Shown here piece by piece: positions 24,878-37,158 of a DNA stretch of 64,000 bases. The stretch is from Bradyrhizobium sp. CSS354 (lineage in GTDB: Bacteria; Pseudomonadota; Alphaproteobacteria; Rhizobiales; Xanthobacteraceae): positions 519,516 through 583,515 of the forward strand of contig NZ_JAACFU010000006.1 in assembly GCF_029051725.1 (NCBI RefSeq). Direction: 5' to 3'. Within the stretch, counting starts at the first letter, position 1, and every line of letters starts with the position of its first letter. The notes below the pieces were generated by a model. That model had not been told where the DNA came from and searched no databases. It was given only the letters and a program-made list of their open reading frames with translations. The translations under genes and the position numbers were made by a program.

Positions 24878-26366
24878 AACCAATGATCCGAGCATTGTCG
24901 TCATCAAGGACAGCAACGCGCTGGTGATCCATGCGCTGGACGAGGCGGCCGAGCGCCTCGGTCTGTATGTCGGCCAGCCCCTGGCCAATGCCCGGGCGAT
25001 GTGTCCGGATCTAAAGGTGTTCGACGCCGATGCCGTGGCCGATGCCAAGACGATCAGCGACATCGCCGACTGGTGCGACCGCTTCACGCCGCTGGTGGCG
25101 CTCGATCCGCCGCACGGGCTGTTCCTCGACATCACCGGCTGCGCGCATCTGTTCGGCGGCGAGGCTGCGCTGTTGCCAACCCTTGTCCGTGCCCTCGATC
25201 GCCAGGGCTTTGCCGTCAGCGCGGCGATCGCCGGCACCTCGGTCTGCGCGCGCACGCTGACGCGGCAATCTTCAGGGACCATCGTTGCCGATGGCGGGGA
25301 GGCGGCGGCAATCAGCCGGTTTCCAGTGTCCGCGCTTGGTGCGGGAGAGGCCATCAGCACCGGTCTGCGCCGCGCCGGCCTGAAGACCATCGGCGATGTC
25401 GCCTCGCGAACGCCGAGCGAAATCACGGCGCGGTTCGGCGCACGGTTCTCCACGCTGCTCGCGCATGCGCTGGGGCAGGGCGATGCGCCAATCAATCCAC
25501 GAAAGCCGCTGCCCGATTACATCGTGGAGAAACGCTTTGCCGAGCCGATCGCGACCGACACCATGATCGCGATGACGCTGTCGCGCCTGGCGGACACGTT
25601 GATCGCGTCGATGGAGAAGCAGGGCAAGGGCGCGCGACGGCTGGAGGCCGCCTTCTTCCGTACCGACGGCGCGGTGCGTGCCATCATGGTCGAGACCGGA
25701 CGTCCCGTGACGCAAAGCAAAGTCGTCGACCGGCTGTTCCGCGAGCGCCTCGATGCGCTCGCCGATCCCCTCGATCCCGGCTTCGGCTTCGACATGGTTC
25801 GGCTGTCGGCAAGCCGCACCGAGATCGTGGTGCAGGAGCAGCGCGATCTCGACGCCCACGTCCACGACAATGATGAGCTTGCCGCGCTGATCGACCGCAT
25901 CGCCGCGCGCATCGGCGGAAAGCGCGTCGTCGTGCATCTGCCTGAGGATACCCATATCCCCGAATGTGCGGTGCTGGCCGCGCCTGCCCAGCATCATCTC
26001 GCCGTGGCGATGCAGGCCGAATGGCCCGCGCGCACCGAGACCGAGCCGCCATTGCGTCCGTTGCGGCTGTTCGACAAGCCTGAGCCGATCAATGTGCCGT
26101 TCGCGACCGTGCCCGACGGGCCGCCGCATCAATTCACCTGGCGCCGCGCGCAGCATGCGGTGGTGCGGGTGGAAGGCCCCGAGCGCATCGCCATGGAATG
26201 GTGGCGGCAGGACGGCAAGCAACTGACGCGGGACTATTTCCGTATCGAGGATGCCGAGGGCCTTCGCTTCTGGATCTTTCGCGACGGTCTTTACGAGGGG
26301 GAGTGCTTCGACCGCGACGGCAAGCCCGTTCCTCCCGGTTGGTATGTGCACGGTCTCTTCGCATGA
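24774..26366 (+). CDS. imuB: Y-family polymerase-like protein ImuB
   Basis: 530-residue hub of the mutasome. ATG 24774 gives the family start RRRILSLWLPRLPIDRIQRF, and the longer frame to 24582 is spurious because it overlies imuA. The catalytic DE pair of active Y-family polymerases is missing: the block reads LFLDITGCAHLFGG. ImuB is therefore a structural link between the beta clamp, ImuA and DnaE2. A helix-hairpin-helix block (LRRAGLKTIGDVASRTPSEITARFG) is near residues 200-224. The stop overlaps the dnaE2 start in ATGA (26363-26366). Confidence 0.92.
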   Translation: MSASSLNRRRILSLWLPRLPIDRIQRFFGNVGLGRTNDPSIVVIKDSNALVIHALDEAAERLGLYVGQPLANARAMCPDLKVFDADAVADAKTISDIADWCDRFTPLVALDPPHGLFLDITGCAHLFGGEAALLPTLVRALDRQGFAVSAAIAGTSVCARTLTRQSSGTIVADGGEAAAISRFPVSALGAGEAISTGLRRAGLKTIGDVASRTPSEITARFGARFSTLLAHALGQGDAPINPRKPLPDYIVEKRFAEPIATDTMIAMTLSRLADTLIASMEKQGKGARRLEAAFFRTDGAVRAIMVETGRPVTQSKVVDRLFRERLDALADPLDPGFGFDMVRLSASRTEIVVQEQRDLDAHVHDNDELAALIDRIAARIGGKRVVVHLPEDTHIPECAVLAAPAQHHLAVAMQAEWPARTETEPPLRPLRLFDKPEPINVPFATVPDGPPHQFTWRRAQHAVVRVEGPERIAMEWWRQDGKQLTRDYFRIEDAEGLRFWIFRDGLYEGECFDRDGKPVPPGWYVHGLFA

Positions 26367-29300
26367 ACACGCCCGCCTATGCCGAGATCGGCATCACCAC
26401 GAATTTCTCCTTCCTGCGCGGCGGCTCGGATCCGCGCGCCTATGTGCATCAGGCCGGCAAACTCGGCATTCCCGTGATCGGCATCGCCGATCACAACACG
26501 CTCGCCGGCGTGGTGCGGGCCTACAAGGAGCTCGACAATGACGAGGTGCTGCACAAGCCAAAACTGCTGATCGGCACGCGCATCGTCTTCATCGATGGTA
26601 CGCCCGATATTCTGGTCTATCCGCGCGACCGCGCCGCCTATGGCCGGCTGTGTCAGCTTCTCACCAGGGGCAAGCGCGGCGACGACATCACGCGGATCGC
26701 GAAGGGCGAATGCCATCTCACCTTCGCCGACCTCCTTGCGTTTTCCGAAGGCCAGCTCCTGATCCTGACGCTGCCGCATCGTCTCGATGCGGCGCAAGCG
26801 CAGGACATCCTCGCCAGGCTGAAGGCAAGTCGCGCCGAGGGCGTGTGGCTGGCGGCAAGCCTGATCTATCGCGGCGACGACCGCCGCCGCCTCGCGCAGC
26901 TCGATGGTCTCGCCGCAAAAGCAAAAGTGCCGCTGCTGGCGACCAACGAGGTGCTCTATCACCATCCCGCGCGCCGTCCCCTCCAGGACGTGCTGACCTG
27001 CATCCGGGAGAAAACCACGATCGAGGCGGTCGGCCGGAAGCTGGAAGCCAATGCAGAGCGGTTTCTGAAGACGCCCAGGGAGATGGCGCGGCTGTTCCGC
27101 GATTTTCCCGAGGCTATCGCGGAGACCATGCGCTTTGCGGACAAGATCACCTTCTCGCTCGATCAGCTCAAATACCAGTATCCGGATGAGCCGGTGCCGC
27201 CGGGGAAGACCGCGCAGGGGCATCTGGAGGATCTGACCTGGGCCGGTGTCGACAAATATTTCGGCGGCAAGATCGACGACAAGCTGCGCGCCACCCTGAA
27301 GAAAGAACTCGCGTTGATCGCCGAGCTGAAATACGCGCATTACTTCCTCACCGTGCACGACATCGTGCATTACGCCCGCAGCCAGAACATTTTGTGCCAG
27401 GGGCGGGGATCGGCGGCGAATTCGGCGGTCTGCTACGTACTGGGCATCACATCGGTCGACCCGACCAAGGTCGATCTGCTGTTCGAGCGCTTCATCTCCA
27501 AGGAGCGGCTGGAGCCGCCCGATATCGACGTCGATTTCGAGCATTCGCGACGCGAGGAGGTGATGCAATATGTCTACCGTCGTTACGGCCGCCATCGCGC
27601 CGCGATCATCGCCACCGTCATTCATTATCGCCCGCGCAGCGCCATCCGCGACGTCGGCAAGGCGCTGGGCCTGACCGAGGACGTCACCGCCGCACTCGCC
27701 GACACCGTCTGGGGAAGCTGGGGCAAGGGCCTCAACGACATGCAGGTCAGGCAGGCCGGCCTCGATCCGCAAAATTCCATGATCAACCTCGCGGTCGAAC
27801 TCGCGACCGAGCTGATCGAATTCCCGCGTCATCTGTCCCAGCATGTCGGCGGCTATGTGCTCACGCAAGACCGGCTCGACACCTATGTGCCGATCGGCAA
27901 TGCCGCGATGGATGATCGCACCTTCATCGAATGGGACAAGGACGATGTCGACGCGCTCAGCATGATGAAGGTCGACGTGCTCGCGCTGGGCATGCTGACC
28001 TGCATCCGCAAGTGCTTTGATCTGATCGAACAGCACAAGGGCGAACGCTGGATGCTGGCGAGCGTCCCGCAGGACGATCCCAAGGTTTACGACATGCTGT
28101 GTGAAGGGGAATCGCTCGGCGTGTTCCAGGTCGAGAGCCGCGCGCAGATGAACATGCTGCCGCGCCTGAAGCCACGGACCTTCTACGATCTCGTGATCGA
28201 AGTCGCGATCGTGCGGCCGGGGCCGATCCAGGGCGACATGGTGCATCCCTATTTGCGACGGCGGAACGGCTTGGAAAAAGTGAACTATCCATCGCCGTCA
28301 CCGGAGCATGGCGACAAGGACGAGCTTTACAGAGTGCTGCACAAGACACTCGGCGTGCCCTTGTTCCAGGAACAGGCTATGCGGATCGCGATCGAAGCCG
28401 CGAAGTTCACGGCCGAGGAGGCCAACGGCCTGCGCCGTGCGATGGCGACGTTCCGCAATGTCGGCACCATCGGCAAGTTCGAAGACAAGATGATCGGCAA
28501 CATGATCGCGCGCGGCTATGCGCCTGATTTTGCCAGAAACTGTTTCGAACAGATCAAGGGTTTTGGCAGTTACGGCTTTCCGGAGAGCCATGCCGCAAGC
28601 TTCGCGCAGCTTGTCTACATCTCCTCATGGCTGAAGCATTATCACCCTGATGCATTCTGCTGCGGCCTCCTGAACTCGCAGCCGATGGGCTTTTACGCCC
28701 CGGCGCAGATCGTCAGCGACGCTCGCAAGAACGGCGTCGAGGTGCGCGATATCGATGTGTCCTACAGCTTTGCGCAGAACACGCTTGAAGAAGGAAGTGG
28801 CAAATATTGCGCCGTGCGACTGGGCTTCCGCCAGATCGACGGTTTTCATTGGCTCGATGAGGATGAGGAAAGGCTGAAAAGAGGCGCGCCTCGGAATGAA
28901 AATGTGGAGAGAGCGCCCGACTGGGCCGACCGCATCGTCGTCGCCCGCAACCGCCGGCCCTTCACCTCTCTGGAAGACTTCGCGCGCGACACCGGACTGC
29001 CCAAGCGCGCGCTGATCCTGCTCGCCGATGCCGACGCGTTCCGTTCGCTCGGGCTCGACCGCCGCGAGGCGCTGTGGCAGGTGCGGCGCCTGCCCGATGA
29101 TGTGCCGCTGCCGCTGTTCGAGGTGGCCACCGCACGCGAGCAGCCGGACGAGCAAGCCAGGCCGTTGCCGGTGATGCCGCGCGCCGAACAGGTGGTCGCG
29201 GACTACCAGACCATTCGCCTTTCACTCAAGGGCCATCCGATGGAATTTTTGCGCGAGATGTTTACGCGCGAGCGCATCGTCGCCTGCAAGGACATCAATC

Positions 29301-29731
29301 ATGACAACGAGCGGCGCCGCGTCCGCTGTGCCGGCGTCGTGCTGGTACGGCAGCGGCCGGGCAGCGCCAGCGGCGTCGTGTTCATGACACTGGAGGACGA
29401 AACCGGCATCGCCAATGTCGTGGTATGGCCGAAAATCATGGAGCAGTACCGGAAAGAGGTGATGGGCGCGCGCCTCATCCTGGTCGAGGGCTATATCCAG
29501 AGCAGCCCCGAAAAGGTGACGCACCTCATTGCCCAGCGCATGGTCGACCGTTCGCACGATCTGGTCGGCCTCGCCAACGACGCCCTCGGCCGCAAGCATC
29601 CGGTGCCGGCAGGCGCCGCCCCGATCGAACCGCTCAACGACGATCCCCGCGCCCACCCGGATGCGCCCGCGCAAAAACTTCGCCACCCCCGCAACGTCCG
29701 CATCCTGCCGCCGTCGCGGGATTTTCATTGA
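26363..29731 (+). CDS. dnaE2: Error-prone DNA polymerase DnaE2
   Basis: 1122-residue C-family polymerase doing mutagenic translesion synthesis under SOS. ATG 26363 overlaps imuB by four bases, and the longer frame to 26198 is inside imuB. The order is an N-terminal PHP domain (AEIGITTNFSFLRGGSDP, IGIADHNTLAG), the polymerase palm with CQGRGSAANSAVCYVLGIT and PDIDVDFEHSRREEV, where the catalytic aspartates lie, fingers (AFCCGLLNSQPMGFY, ESHAASFAQLVY), and a C-terminal OB fold (CAGVVLVRQRPGSASGVVFMT). With imuA and imuB it forms the complete mutasome. Confidence 0.95.
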   Translation: MNTPAYAEIGITTNFSFLRGGSDPRAYVHQAGKLGIPVIGIADHNTLAGVVRAYKELDNDEVLHKPKLLIGTRIVFIDGTPDILVYPRDRAAYGRLCQLLTRGKRGDDITRIAKGECHLTFADLLAFSEGQLLILTLPHRLDAAQAQDILARLKASRAEGVWLAASLIYRGDDRRRLAQLDGLAAKAKVPLLATNEVLYHHPARRPLQDVLTCIREKTTIEAVGRKLEANAERFLKTPREMARLFRDFPEAIAETMRFADKITFSLDQLKYQYPDEPVPPGKTAQGHLEDLTWAGVDKYFGGKIDDKLRATLKKELALIAELKYAHYFLTVHDIVHYARSQNILCQGRGSAANSAVCYVLGITSVDPTKVDLLFERFISKERLEPPDIDVDFEHSRREEVMQYVYRRYGRHRAAIIATVIHYRPRSAIRDVGKALGLTEDVTAALADTVWGSWGKGLNDMQVRQAGLDPQNSMINLAVELATELIEFPRHLSQHVGGYVLTQDRLDTYVPIGNAAMDDRTFIEWDKDDVDALSMMKVDVLALGMLTCIRKCFDLIEQHKGERWMLASVPQDDPKVYDMLCEGESLGVFQVESRAQMNMLPRLKPRTFYDLVIEVAIVRPGPIQGDMVHPYLRRRNGLEKVNYPSPSPEHGDKDELYRVLHKTLGVPLFQEQAMRIAIEAAKFTAEEANGLRRAMATFRNVGTIGKFEDKMIGNMIARGYAPDFARNCFEQIKGFGSYGFPESHAASFAQLVYISSWLKHYHPDAFCCGLLNSQPMGFYAPAQIVSDARKNGVEVRDIDVSYSFAQNTLEEGSGKYCAVRLGFRQIDGFHWLDEDEERLKRGAPRNENVERAPDWADRIVVARNRRPFTSLEDFARDTGLPKRALILLADADAFRSLGLDRREALWQVRRLPDDVPLPLFEVATAREQPDEQARPLPVMPRAEQVVADYQTIRLSLKGHPMEFLREMFTRERIVACKDINHDNERRRVRCAGVVLVRQRPGSASGVVFMTLEDETGIANVVVWPKIMEQYRKEVMGARLILVEGYIQSSPEKVTHLIAQRMVDRSHDLVGLANDALGRKHPVPAGAAPIEPLNDDPRAHPDAPAQKLRHPRNVRILPPSRDFH

Positions 29732-29758
29732 GGGTGTGGGCCGCGCCCCTCTCGCACC

Positions 29759-29885
29759 GTCACCCTGAGGTGGCCGCTTCTTCAGCGGCCCTCGAAGGGC
29801 GACGGCCCGGCTGCATCCGGGCCGTTCATCCTTCGAGGCTCTTCTTGCGATGCTTTGCATCGCAAGCTTCGCACCTCAGGATGAC
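29759..29885. repeat. Composite palindromic intergenic element
   Basis: The outer ends GTCACCCTGAGGTG and CACCTCAGGATGAC are inverted, and inside are further hairpins such as CTCGAAGGGCGACGGC with CCTTCGAGG, GGCCCGGCTGCATCCGGGCC and TTGCGATGCTTTGCATCGCAA. It fills the 182-bp gap between dnaE2 and the convergent SDR gene. No coding potential is seen. Confidence 0.75.
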
Positions 29886-29913
29886 GAAACTGGCAGGGAC
29901 GCGCGTGCCCGCC

Positions 29914-30684
29914 TCAAAAATTCACCCGGTTCGAGATCGCGCCGTCCACCACCAGATTGGAGCCCGTGGTGAACCCCGACACCGGGCTCGCCAGAAACAC
30001 CGCTGCGCTCGCGATTTCCTGCGGCGTCGCCATGCGGCCGGTGGGGTTACGCTTCATCGCATCATTGTAGCGCTCGGGCATGTTCTGCTCGATCATCTCC
30101 CAGACACCGCCCTTGAAATAGACCGTGCCGGGCGAGACCACGTTGACGCGGATCTTCTTCTTCGCATATTGCCGCGCCAGTCCCTTGGCCATGTGGATCA
30201 ACGCCGCCTTGATCGGGCCGTAGGAGCTCGCCGTGTCCGCTTGCGCCGCGGAGATCGATGAGATGATCACGAAGGCGGCGTCGCCACCCTTGTCGCCGCT
30301 GGCCTCGAGGAACGGCCGCGCGGCGTCGAACGCATGCACCGCGCCGAGCAGGTCGAGCCGAAAATTCTGCTCCCACGATGCGGCATCATGGCCCTGCGCC
30401 ATCGCGCCCGCATTGGAGAACAGCATGTCGATGCCGCCAAGCTCCTTTGCCGCGCCCTCGATCCAGGATTTCAGCGCCGCGCCGTCGGTGACATCGACCG
30501 GGCCGCCGGTCGCGCGGATCCCGCTGGCCTTCAACTCCGTAACGGTGGCGGCAACCTGATTGGCGTTGCGTGCACATACCGCGACATTGCTGCCTTCGCC
30601 GGCCAGCGTCACCGCAATCGCCCGCCCGATGCCGCGCGTGCCGCCGAGCACGACGGCGTTCTTGCCTTTGAGACCGAGATCCAT
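29914..30684 (-). CDS. SDR-family oxidoreductase
   Basis: 256-residue classical short-chain dehydrogenase/reductase from ATG 30684, preceded by AGAAGGAAAACC. The cofactor motif is GGTRGIGRAIAV (TGxxxGIG type, residues 14-25). NAG is in LFSNAGAMAQ, the catalytic Ser in IISSISAAQ and the YxxxK in SYGPIKAAL. The end GFTTGSNLVVDGAISN is typical of SDRs that act on small ketones or alcohols. NADP preference and substrate are not clear. It is alone on the minus strand, flanked by repeat elements on both sides. Confidence 0.9.
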   Translation of the reverse strand: MDLGLKGKNAVVLGGTRGIGRAIAVTLAGEGSNVAVCARNANQVAATVTELKASGIRATGGPVDVTDGAALKSWIEGAAKELGGIDMLFSNAGAMAQGHDAASWEQNFRLDLLGAVHAFDAARPFLEASGDKGGDAAFVIISSISAAQADTASSYGPIKAALIHMAKGLARQYAKKKIRVNVVSPGTVYFKGGVWEMIEQNMPERYNDAMKRNPTGRMATPQEIASAAVFLASPVSGFTTGSNLVVDGAISNRVNF

Positions 30685-30753
30685 TGTTGGTTTTCCTTCT
30701 TGTTGGTCGCAGCGAGTGTAGCTGTTTCGAGGGACGCCCAAAAGCCTCCACAT

Positions 30754-30840
30754 CGTCATTGCGAAAAGCTCTTGCGACGAAGCAATCCAGACTGTCACCG
30801 CGGAAAGACTCTGGATTGCTTCGCTTCGCTCGCAATGACG
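30754..30840. repeat. Palindromic intergenic element, CGTCATTGCGA family
   Basis: The ends CGTCATTGCGA (30754-30764) and TCGCAATGACG (30830-30840) are perfect inverted copies, and inside them GAAGCAATCCAG (30779-30790) pairs with CTGGATTGCTTC (30811-30822). The element sits between the SDR promoter and the small membrane protein stop. Confidence 0.8.
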
Positions 30841-30858
30841 GTGTGGAAGCAGCGGCCC

Positions 30859-31146
30859 TCACTCCGGTGCCGCGCCCACCGGCGGGCCGCCGGGCGGGCG
30901 GTGCAGGAATGTCAGTGAGGCGTAGGCGCCGGCCCAGGAGCCGATCGCCGCGAAAGCCACATAGAACGCGTTTTCGGTGTAGCTGATCACCGCATAGGAC
31001 GAGAGCATGTACCAGACCGCGCTCCAGTTCGCCGCAGGCACGCGCTTGCGCGCGATCACGGCCGAGGTGAACATGACATAGACCGCGTCGGTGGCCGCCG
31101 TTGCGATGAACACGGCGCCTGCAGTGAGAGGATCGATGGCGGCCAT
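30859..31146 (-). CDS. Small three-helix membrane protein, function unknown
   Basis: 95-residue protein from ATG 31146, preceded by AAGGACATGCA. A longer frame to 31899 lies under the CoA-transferase gene and is rejected. Three hydrophobic segments are visible, around residues 8-30, 42-60 and 62-80 (TAGAVFIATAATDAVYVMF, WYMLSSYAVISYTENAF, AFAAIGSWAGAYASLTFL). The end is Pro/Gly rich (HRPPGGPPVG). No enzyme motif is seen. It diverges from the CoA-transferase gene across 54 bases. Confidence 0.75.
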   Translation of the reverse strand: MAAIDPLTAGAVFIATAATDAVYVMFTSAVIARKRVPAANWSAVWYMLSSYAVISYTENAFYVAFAAIGSWAGAYASLTFLHRPPGGPPVGAAPE

Positions 31147-31200
31147 TGCATGTCCTTGTGTGCTAATGCGATGGTCGCAAACTAGAGGGAGAGAAGGGTC

Positions 31201-32613
31201 ATGCAAAGCCCCGCCGAGATTCTCAGTGGCATCTGGACCTCCGCCGGCGGTGACGCCGCCGCGCTTGCGCGCGTGCGGTTGATGGGCGAGGAGCCGCAAA
31301 TCCCGTCTTCGTTTCGCGTCGCAATTGCCGGCCAGACGACGATAGCAGCCGCCGGCCTCGCCGCCGCCGAAATCTGGAGATTGCGCGGCGGCGAGGCGCA
31401 GGACGTTAGCGTTGACCTGCGCCATGCCGTCGCCGAATGCCGCTCCGAGCGCTACTTGCGCGTCGACGACAAGCCGCCGCCGCCCGCCTGGGACGCCATC
31501 GCCGGCGTCTACAGAACCGGCGACAACCGCTTCGTCCGCTGCCACACCAATTTCCCGCATCATCGCGACGCCGTCTGCAAGGTGCTCGGCTGCGAGCCCG
31601 AGCGCGAGAAGGTGCAGGCCGCGCTGATGCAATGGAAGGGCGAGGATTTCGAGACCGCGGCCTACGCAGCGGGCGGCGTCGTTGCGCTGATGCGCTCCTA
31701 CGACGAATGGTCGGCGCTGCCGCAGGCCCGCGCGCTCGCCGAATTGCCGCTGGTCTCGATCGAGAAGATCGGCGAGGCCCCGCCGAAGCCATGGCCGCAA
31801 CGACTGCCACAAGGCGATCGCCCGCTCGCGGGCCTGCGCGTGCTCGACCTCTCTCGCGTTATCGCGGGCCCCGTCGCCGGTCGCACGCTCGCCGCGCACG
31901 GCGCGGATGTGCTGCTCGTGTCGGGCCCCGCGCTGCCGGCGATTCCGTGGCTAACCATCGACACCGGCCGCGGCAAGCTCACCACCTTCATCGAGCTAAA
32001 GAGCGAGGCCGGGCGTACGCAGTTGCGTGAGCTCTTGAGAGACGCCGATATCTTCTCGCAAGGCTATCGCCCGCGCGCGCTCGCCGCTCTCGGCTTTACG
32101 CCGGAGGACGCAGCGACAATTAATCCCGGCATCGTCTACGTAACGCTATCGGCCTATGGCCATGCCGGTCCCTGGGCGGAACGGCGCGGCTTCGATTCGC
32201 TGGTGCAGACCACGACGGGCTTCAACCATGCTGAGGGAGAGGCCGCCGGCATCGATGGACCGAAGGAATTGCCGGCGCAGATGCTCGACCACGCCACCGG
32301 CTATCTGATGGCGTTCGGCGCGATGATGGCCAAGGCCCGCCAGGTCCGCGAAGGCGGCAGCTGGCACGTGCGTGTGTCGCTAGCCCAGACCGGGCGCTGG
32401 CTGTGGAATCTCGGACGGCTCGAAAATGGCCTGAACACCCCGGATATTACGGGCGAGGCCGTACATGCTGCATTCATCGAGAGCATGCCATCTGGCTTCG
32501 GCACGTTGAAGGCGGTGCGCCATTCAGCGCTGCTGTCGAAGACGCCGGCGCAATGGAGCCGTCCGGCGATGCCGCTCGGCAGTCATCCGGCAGAGTGGCC
32601 GGTGACAAGCTGA
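31201..32613 (+). CDS. Type III CoA-transferase (CaiB/BaiF family), unusual domain order
   Basis: 470-residue family III CoA-transferase. The large-domain start PLAGLRVLDLSRVIAGPVAGRTLAAHGADVLLV is at about residues 208-240 rather than at the N-terminus. The catalytic Asp is D363 in MLDHATGYLM, and GYRPRALAALGFTPEDAATINPGIVYVTLSAYG is typical. Residues 1-195 instead resemble the small-domain half of a CaiB protein (VSVDLRHAVAECRSERYL, then TGDNRFVRCHTNFPHHRDAVCKVLGC). The C-terminal half of the second module is short and lacks that small domain. Substrate and partner acyl-CoA cannot be named. ATG 31201 follows GAGAGAAGGGTC. Confidence 0.85.
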   Translation: MQSPAEILSGIWTSAGGDAAALARVRLMGEEPQIPSSFRVAIAGQTTIAAAGLAAAEIWRLRGGEAQDVSVDLRHAVAECRSERYLRVDDKPPPPAWDAIAGVYRTGDNRFVRCHTNFPHHRDAVCKVLGCEPEREKVQAALMQWKGEDFETAAYAAGGVVALMRSYDEWSALPQARALAELPLVSIEKIGEAPPKPWPQRLPQGDRPLAGLRVLDLSRVIAGPVAGRTLAAHGADVLLVSGPALPAIPWLTIDTGRGKLTTFIELKSEAGRTQLRELLRDADIFSQGYRPRALAALGFTPEDAATINPGIVYVTLSAYGHAGPWAERRGFDSLVQTTTGFNHAEGEAAGIDGPKELPAQMLDHATGYLMAFGAMMAKARQVREGGSWHVRVSLAQTGRWLWNLGRLENGLNTPDITGEAVHAAFIESMPSGFGTLKAVRHSALLSKTPAQWSRPAMPLGSHPAEWPVTS

Positions 32614-32758
32614 CGTGAAGCTGACACGTCGCAAATTTTTAACGCAAACGGAAAGGCGCCCGGCGTTTTTTAGGTTGTTTGAAATTACAATTCGGCACTA
32701 TTAGCGCGACCGATGAGGCAGGCATCCGCCGGTATCATCGCAGACATGACCGGGCCCC

Positions 32759-34003
32759 ATGGTAGTTGAAAATACCAAGCGATTGCAGGTGCTTACAAAA
32801 CAACGGGTGATTACATCCGTAATTTTACTAGCTCTTGCCGGTGCCGGGGCCTACGGCTTCCTCCATACTGGAGCCAAGGAGAAGAACCACTCCGAGATCT
32901 CCAGCCAGTCGCGCAGGAATGCGCAGAACTTCACGCCGACGCCGTCGGAATGGGCGACGCTGACGATCGAGCCGGTCAAGGCCAAGACCTTCCGCGCCGA
33001 GTATGTCACCGAGGGCAAGGTCGCAGTCGACGAGGACCGTTCGACGCCGGTGTTTTCGCCCTATGCGGGGCGGGTGACCAAGCTGCTCGCCAAGCCCGGC
33101 GAGGTGCTGAAGCAAGGTCAACCGCTGTTCACAATCGAGGCCGCCGACACCGTGCAGGCCCAGAACGATTTCATTGCGGCGATGAGCTCGCAGAACAAGG
33201 CAAAGTCGGCGATCGATCTTGCCGACATCCAGTTCAAGCGCGCCAAGGACCTCTATGAGGGCCATGCCATCCCCCTGAAGGACTATCAGCAGGCGGAAGC
33301 GACCCAGGTTCAGGCGCAGAACGACATGCGCTCCTCGATGACGGCGCTGGAAGCCGCGCGCAACAAGCTGCGGATTCTCGGCTTCACTGATGAGACTATC
33401 AAGGCCTTCCAGGACAAGGGCGTCATCAATCCGGAAGTCACGATCTATTCGCCGATCGCGGGCACGGTCGTGCAGCGTAAGATCGGCCCCGGCCAGTACG
33501 TCAATTCCGGCGCCAGCGATCCGGTCTTCGTGGTCGGCGATCTCTCCACGGTCTGGCTCACCGCCTTCGTGCGCGAGAGCGATGCGGCTGCCGTGTGCAT
33601 CGGACAGGACATCGCCGTCAACGTCATGGCGCTGCCGGGCCGCCCCTTGACCGCCAAGGTCAACTACGTCGCCGCCGCGATCGATCCGAACACCCGCCGC
33701 CTACTGGTCCGCGCCACCATCGACAACAAGGACGGCCTGCTGAAGCCCGAGATGTTCGCCAACGTCACGATCTATTCGTCCGGCGACCGCGCCGCTCCGG
33801 CGGTACCGAAGCAGGCCTTGATCTACGAAGCCGACAAGGTCCGCCTCTGGGTCGCACGCGAGGACAAGTCGGTCGAGCTGCGCGAGATCAAGATCGGTCT
33901 CATCAATGGCAATCTCGTCGAGGTCACCAGTAATCTGAAGCCCGGCGAGCAGGTGGTCACCAAAGGCAGCCTGTTCATCGACCGCGCGGCGTCCGGCAGC
34001 TGA
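32759..34003 (+). CDS. RND efflux periplasmic adaptor (HlyD/CzcB-like)
   Basis: 414-residue membrane fusion protein. One N-terminal anchor helix (VITSVILLALAGAGAYGFLH) is followed by a beta-barrel/lipoyl part (PVFSPYAGRVTKLLAKPGEVLKQGQPLFTIEAAD), a coiled-coil hairpin (about residues 135-205), the second lipoyl half (TIYSPIAGTVVQRKIGPGQYVNSGAS) and the membrane-proximal domain. It links the inner-membrane pump encoded 36 bases downstream to an outer-membrane channel. No metal-binding His/Met cluster is obvious, so the substrate is uncertain. The upstream 145-bp gap has a short GC hairpin with six T at about 32656-32673. Confidence 0.9.
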   Translation: MVVENTKRLQVLTKQRVITSVILLALAGAGAYGFLHTGAKEKNHSEISSQSRRNAQNFTPTPSEWATLTIEPVKAKTFRAEYVTEGKVAVDEDRSTPVFSPYAGRVTKLLAKPGEVLKQGQPLFTIEAADTVQAQNDFIAAMSSQNKAKSAIDLADIQFKRAKDLYEGHAIPLKDYQQAEATQVQAQNDMRSSMTALEAARNKLRILGFTDETIKAFQDKGVINPEVTIYSPIAGTVVQRKIGPGQYVNSGASDPVFVVGDLSTVWLTAFVRESDAAAVCIGQDIAVNVMALPGRPLTAKVNYVAAAIDPNTRRLLVRATIDNKDGLLKPEMFANVTIYSSGDRAAPAVPKQALIYEADKVRLWVAREDKSVELREIKIGLINGNLVEVTSNLKPGEQVVTKGSLFIDRAASGS

Positions 34004-34039
34004 TCGACTGGCCGGAAAAAAGACAAGCTGAAGACCTGA

Positions 34040-37156
<3,117 letters not shown>

Positions 37157-37158
37157 CG

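Noticed and set aside
29759..29885. Possible CRISPR or insertion sequence between dnaE2 and the SDR gene
   Set aside because: The palindromes are nested hairpins without regular spacers, and there is no transposase or cas gene. It fits a dispersed intergenic repeat.
30859..31899. 346-codon version of the small membrane protein
   Set aside because: The N-terminal 250 codons are antisense to the CoA-transferase. The 95-residue form has its own ribosome binding site and a divergent promoter space.
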